Assembly (NCBI RefSeq): GCF_035506375.1
Contig: NZ_DATJPM010000066.1
Span: 1 to 14,518, forward strand
From: Methanocella sp.
GTDB lineage: Archaea; Halobacteriota; Methanocellia; Methanocellales; Methanocellaceae
Length of the DNA stretch: 14,518 bases
Reading direction: 5' to 3'
Below the pieces are notes generated by a model. The model was not told the origin of the DNA, ran no database searches, and saw only the letters and a list, made by a program, of their open reading frames with translations. The translations under genes were made by a program, and so were the position numbers. Below, piece after piece: positions 12,084 through 14,518 of this stretch. Position 1 is the stretch's first letter. Every line of letters starts with the position of its first letter.

Positions 12084-14044
12084 GCCTTGACCTTTTTAAT
12101 GTCGCTCATTGGAGCCTCGCATGCTCCTTCACTGCAAAAGTATACAGTGGGCTTTCCGTCGAGCATCGCCTTGCCCTCGAAGGCAGGCAGCCTCCGGCCC
12201 TGTCCATGGTCGAGAAGGACGACCGCTTTATCGACACGACTATTGATCAGACGAACGAGGCCTTCGCCTTCCGCGCGACCGGCGACCACTACTGCCTCAA
12301 GGGGCCTATTCAGGTAATAGTCGAGCGCCGAGAAGTACGTGCCGCAGCCCATCGGGTGCATGGCTGCTTCGGCTGTAAATATTTCAAGCAGTTCTTTCGC
12401 CCGGCCGAGGTATCCCAGATCACCTGTATAATAATGAAGCTTCATCAGGCTCAGCGCCATCTGGGGGTTAGAGGCGGGCACCGAGAAATCGACGATTGGC
12501 TTGTCCATGTTGAGCGGTGTGCGGTCTTTTTCCTGTACGTAGAAGTATCCGCCGTTCTCGCGGTCCTGGAATTTTTCGTCACAGGCCGCCAGAAGCTGAA
12601 CGGCCGATTCCAGGTATCGGGGCTGCTGTGTCGTGCGGAAAAGCTCGATGAGCGCCTCGATGGTGCACGCATAATCGTCCAGGAACCCGTCCACAGACGG
12701 GCGGTCCGTGTAGATGCGGAATAGCGTGCCATCCACGTACATGGAATCCATTAAAAATCCGGCGGTTTTCGTGGCATGATCCAGGCAGCGGATGTCTCCG
12801 AGAACATTATATGCCATTGCCAGCGATGTGGCCATGAGCGCCGTCCAGCCCGCGTGGACAGCCGTATCGATGAACGGCAGCTGGCGCTTTTGCCGGGCTT
12901 CCAGCAGCTTCTGCTTTTCCACGGCGAAGCGGGACTTGTCGTGTTCACCGGGAGTATAAAGTACATTCTTGCCATGCGCCTCAAAATTACCGCCCGGCTC
13001 GACGTGGTAAGCGCGGATGAACGCGTCCGCGCTATCGCCTAATATCGAGCGGATATCCGCCTCAGTCCAGGTGAAATACGCCCCTTCTTCACCCTGCAGG
13101 TCCGCATCGATGGAAGACACGAACCCGGCCGGCTCCCGGGCAAGGCAGCGGAACACAAAGGCGTTCGTCTCATTCGCCACCTGCCTGAAATATTCGGCTC
13201 CCGATAGCCGGTAAGCATTTAAGTATACCCTCAATAGCAGCGCATTATCGTTCAGCATCTTCTCGAAGTGCGGCACCTTCCAGGCCGGATCGACCGCATA
13301 GCGATGGAAGCCGCCGCCGACCTGGTCATAGAAGCCGCCGGCTGCCATGCCGCGCAGCGTCTTATCCACGGCGTGCCAGACGCTGCCGTCATGGACATCC
13401 TCGTAACGCTGCATCAGGAACAGCAGGATCTCCGAGTAGGGGAACTTCATGCTTCGCCCAAAGCCGCCGTTCGCCGTATCGAAGCTCGAGAGGATATCGC
13501 CCGTCACGGAACCAGGCATTTCCTCGTCGATGGCCTCTTTTTTCGGAGGGGCTTTCGCCATGAGCTCTTTTAGCTGATATACCGTATGGCTGATGGCCCC
13601 GGGATTATTCTTATAAGCCTTGCTCACGGCCTGCATGACTTCCATGAACGAGGGCATGCCGTGCATCGATATCTTAGGGAAATACGTTCCTCCGTAGAAC
13701 GGCTCTTTTTCCGGCGTTAAAAATACTGTGAGGGGCCACCCGCCCTGCCCGGTGAGCATCCCGACCGCCTCTTGGTAAGCCTTATCCAGGTCGGGGCGCT
13801 CGTCCCGGTCCACCTTGACCGGCACGAAGAGCTCGTTGACCATATGGGCGGTCTCGGAGTCCTCCCAGCTTTCGTGCGCCATGACGTGGCACCAGTGGCA
13901 CCAGACCGCCCCTATGGAAAGCAATACCGGCTTGTTCTCCTTTTTTGCCTTCTCGAACGCCTCGTCGCCCCACGGGTACCAGTCGACCGGTTGTGCGGCC
14001 GCATTTTTCAGGTAACTGCTGCTCTCTCCCGCCAGCCTGTTCAT
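12065..14044 (-). CDS. DUF255 protein with thioredoxin-like and (alpha/alpha)6 domains (YyaL/SPATA20 family)
   Basis: The 659-residue protein has the family's N-terminal thioredoxin-like domain (about 1-170), starting NRLAGESSSYL and carrying WCHWCHVM with the CxxC pair Cys49/Cys52, then DRDERPDLDKAY and GGWPLTVFLTP. The rest, about 190-620, is the helical barrel similar to N-acylglucosamine epimerase/glycosidase folds, with the conserved GGGFHRYAVD and VPHFEKML stretches. The biochemical function of the family is not settled; redox or sugar-related roles have been suggested. Length is slightly below the common 680-700. The ATG at 14044 has no ribosome binding site; an A/T-rich GATTATTTC about 28 nt upstream suggests a leaderless mRNA. 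Confidence 0.9.
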   Translation of the reverse strand: MNRLAGESSSYLKNAAAQPVDWYPWGDEAFEKAKKENKPVLLSIGAVWCHWCHVMAHESWEDSETAHMVNELFVPVKVDRDERPDLDKAYQEAVGMLTGQGGWPLTVFLTPEKEPFYGGTYFPKISMHGMPSFMEVMQAVSKAYKNNPGAISHTVYQLKELMAKAPPKKEAIDEEMPGSVTGDILSSFDTANGGFGRSMKFPYSEILLFLMQRYEDVHDGSVWHAVDKTLRGMAAGGFYDQVGGGFHRYAVDPAWKVPHFEKMLNDNALLLRVYLNAYRLSGAEYFRQVANETNAFVFRCLAREPAGFVSSIDADLQGEEGAYFTWTEADIRSILGDSADAFIRAYHVEPGGNFEAHGKNVLYTPGEHDKSRFAVEKQKLLEARQKRQLPFIDTAVHAGWTALMATSLAMAYNVLGDIRCLDHATKTAGFLMDSMYVDGTLFRIYTDRPSVDGFLDDYACTIEALIELFRTTQQPRYLESAVQLLAACDEKFQDRENGGYFYVQEKDRTPLNMDKPIVDFSVPASNPQMALSLMKLHYYTGDLGYLGRAKELLEIFTAEAAMHPMGCGTYFSALDYYLNRPLEAVVVAGRAEGEGLVRLINSRVDKAVVLLDHGQGRRLPAFEGKAMLDGKPTVYFCSEGACEAPMSDIKKVKAYLSRP

Positions 14045-14095
14045 ACATGAAAATGGGCCTGGATGACGAAATAATCACCGGAAGCGAGGGGCCGT

Positions 14096-14104
14096 CATAA
14101 ATAC
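14096..14104 (+). promoter_or_regulatory. Possible TATA box for the YHS gene
   Basis: CATAAATAC is centred about 26 nt before the ATG at 14126, consistent with a leaderless or near-leaderless start. Confidence 0.35.
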
Positions 14105-14125
14105 GGGTGAGGTAAAGGTTTTAGC

Positions 14126-14272
14126 ATGATAGAAAAGGACCCCGTCTGCGGCCGGGACGTGCCGACCGATAAGGCCATCGTCGTTTTCAAACTGGGGGAC
14201 GGAAAGCGCTACAGGTATTTTTGCAGCGAGAAGTGTGCCCGTACCTTCCAGAAATCCCACCTTGGCCTATAA
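14126..14272 (+). CDS. Small YHS-domain protein (48 residues)
   Basis: This tiny protein starts MIEKDPVCGRDV and continues to YRYFCSEKCARTF, the signature of the YHS/TRASH-like metal-binding domain. Cysteines at 8, 33 and 37 are placed as in copper- or zinc-binding YHS modules found alone or in copper ATPases. It is probably a metal-binding protein or chaperone in the cytoplasm; the metal is unknown. The ATG at 14126 is supported by a TATA-like CATAAATAC at 14096-14104 that predicts transcription from about 14122-14125, and AAAGG lies 6-7 nt upstream. It is divergent from the DUF255 gene with an 81-nt spacer. Confidence 0.8.
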   Translation: MIEKDPVCGRDVPTDKAIVVFKLGDGKRYRYFCSEKCARTFQKSHLGL

Positions 14273-14317
14273 TCCGGCGGCCTATAGGCTGGCATAGTAG
14301 TTACTTTCTTTTTCGAA

Positions 14318-14495
14318 TTGCTGTGTTGAATATATCTTTTTAAGGCTCGGAGGGTACGAAGGCACTATTTTCACCACAATGGCACGATGGGCACAATGGC
14401 CCACAAAGAATTTTTTATATCGGCACAAAGGACACAATGACCCGCTTTTTGTGCTTAAGCACACAATGGTTACAAAGGCACGCAGGCAAAAAGCG
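14318..14495. repeat. Second copy of the CACAAAGGCACGAAG intergenic repeat
   Basis: It begins with TTGCTGTGTTGAAT, identical to 7737-7750, and 14361-14408 matches 7786-7833 at 42 of 48 positions. After that the copies diverge, but short words (GGCACAAAG, GGACACAATG) continue. It contains a 12-bp palindrome GTGCTTAAGCAC (14451-14462) enclosed by CGCTTTTTG (14443-14451) and CAAAAAGCG (14487-14495). No convincing gene lies in 14273-14518. Confidence 0.75.
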
Positions 14496-14518
14496 CTTTC
14501 ATGTTCATCCCCGGTGCC

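Noticed and set aside
13268..13573. Plus-strand open frames across 12087-14050
   Set aside because: These are antisense shadows of the DUF255 gene, whose product has clear family motifs over its full length.
1..14518. tRNA, rRNA or riboswitch genes
   Set aside because: I saw no cloverleaf-like sequence with the T-loop pattern or known riboswitch core in any gap.

Overview
The window looks like a euryarchaeal chromosome segment, most likely from a methanogen of the Methanocella type (Methanocellales). The evidence is an archaeal ribosomal protein L10e, an archaeal initiation factor 2 beta subunit carrying an extra C-terminal TRAM domain (an arrangement I associate with Methanomicrobia-type methanogens), an archaeal-type UMP kinase, a hydrogenase maturation protease, TATA-box promoters and many apparently leaderless starts. 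The genus is an inference from gene content and style, not from a search.

Layout. 1-1947 (+): the tail of a coiled-coil protein, then L10e and aIF2beta, each with its own promoter. 1959-2792 (-): a TatD-like hydrolase, divergent from an RMD1/DUF155-like single-pass membrane protein (2910-4028, +). 4006-5516 (-): UMP kinase, hydrogenase maturation protease (4-nt overlap) and a small protein with an apparent internal duplication. 5721-6323 (-): an exported low-complexity protein with Val-Pro repeats and a Gly/Met/Tyr-rich tail. 6653-7438 (+): a rhomboid protease with an N-terminal AN1 zinc finger. 7439-8372: about 930 nt without a gene, made of inverted repeats lying inside one another. 8373-12083 (+): a biotin locus. 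12065-14044 (-): a DUF255/thioredoxin-fold protein. 14126-14272 (+): a 48-residue YHS-domain protein. 14318-14518: a second copy of one of the intergenic repeats.

The biotin locus is the clearest functional unit. birA encodes a bifunctional ligase/repressor with an N-terminal helix-turn-helix. It is followed by bioY, ecfA1, ecfA2 and ecfT, all start-to-stop coupled, giving a complete ECF-type biotin importer. Between birA and bioY lies a perfect inverted repeat, TTGTAAACC and GGTTTACAA 13 nt apart. It has the half-sites of the classical BirA operator and sits between the bioY TATA box and its start codon. The locus therefore encodes uptake, use and repression by the same sensor-ligase.

The most unusual region is 7439-8372. 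An outer inverted repeat of about 80-90 nt (37 nt perfect core) encloses a group of four related TTGGTG-type units (two on each strand) and an inner inverted repeat of about 48 nt. A relative of the inner repeat recurs at the right end of the window, so at least that part is a dispersed family. No transposase or convincing protein is encoded there.
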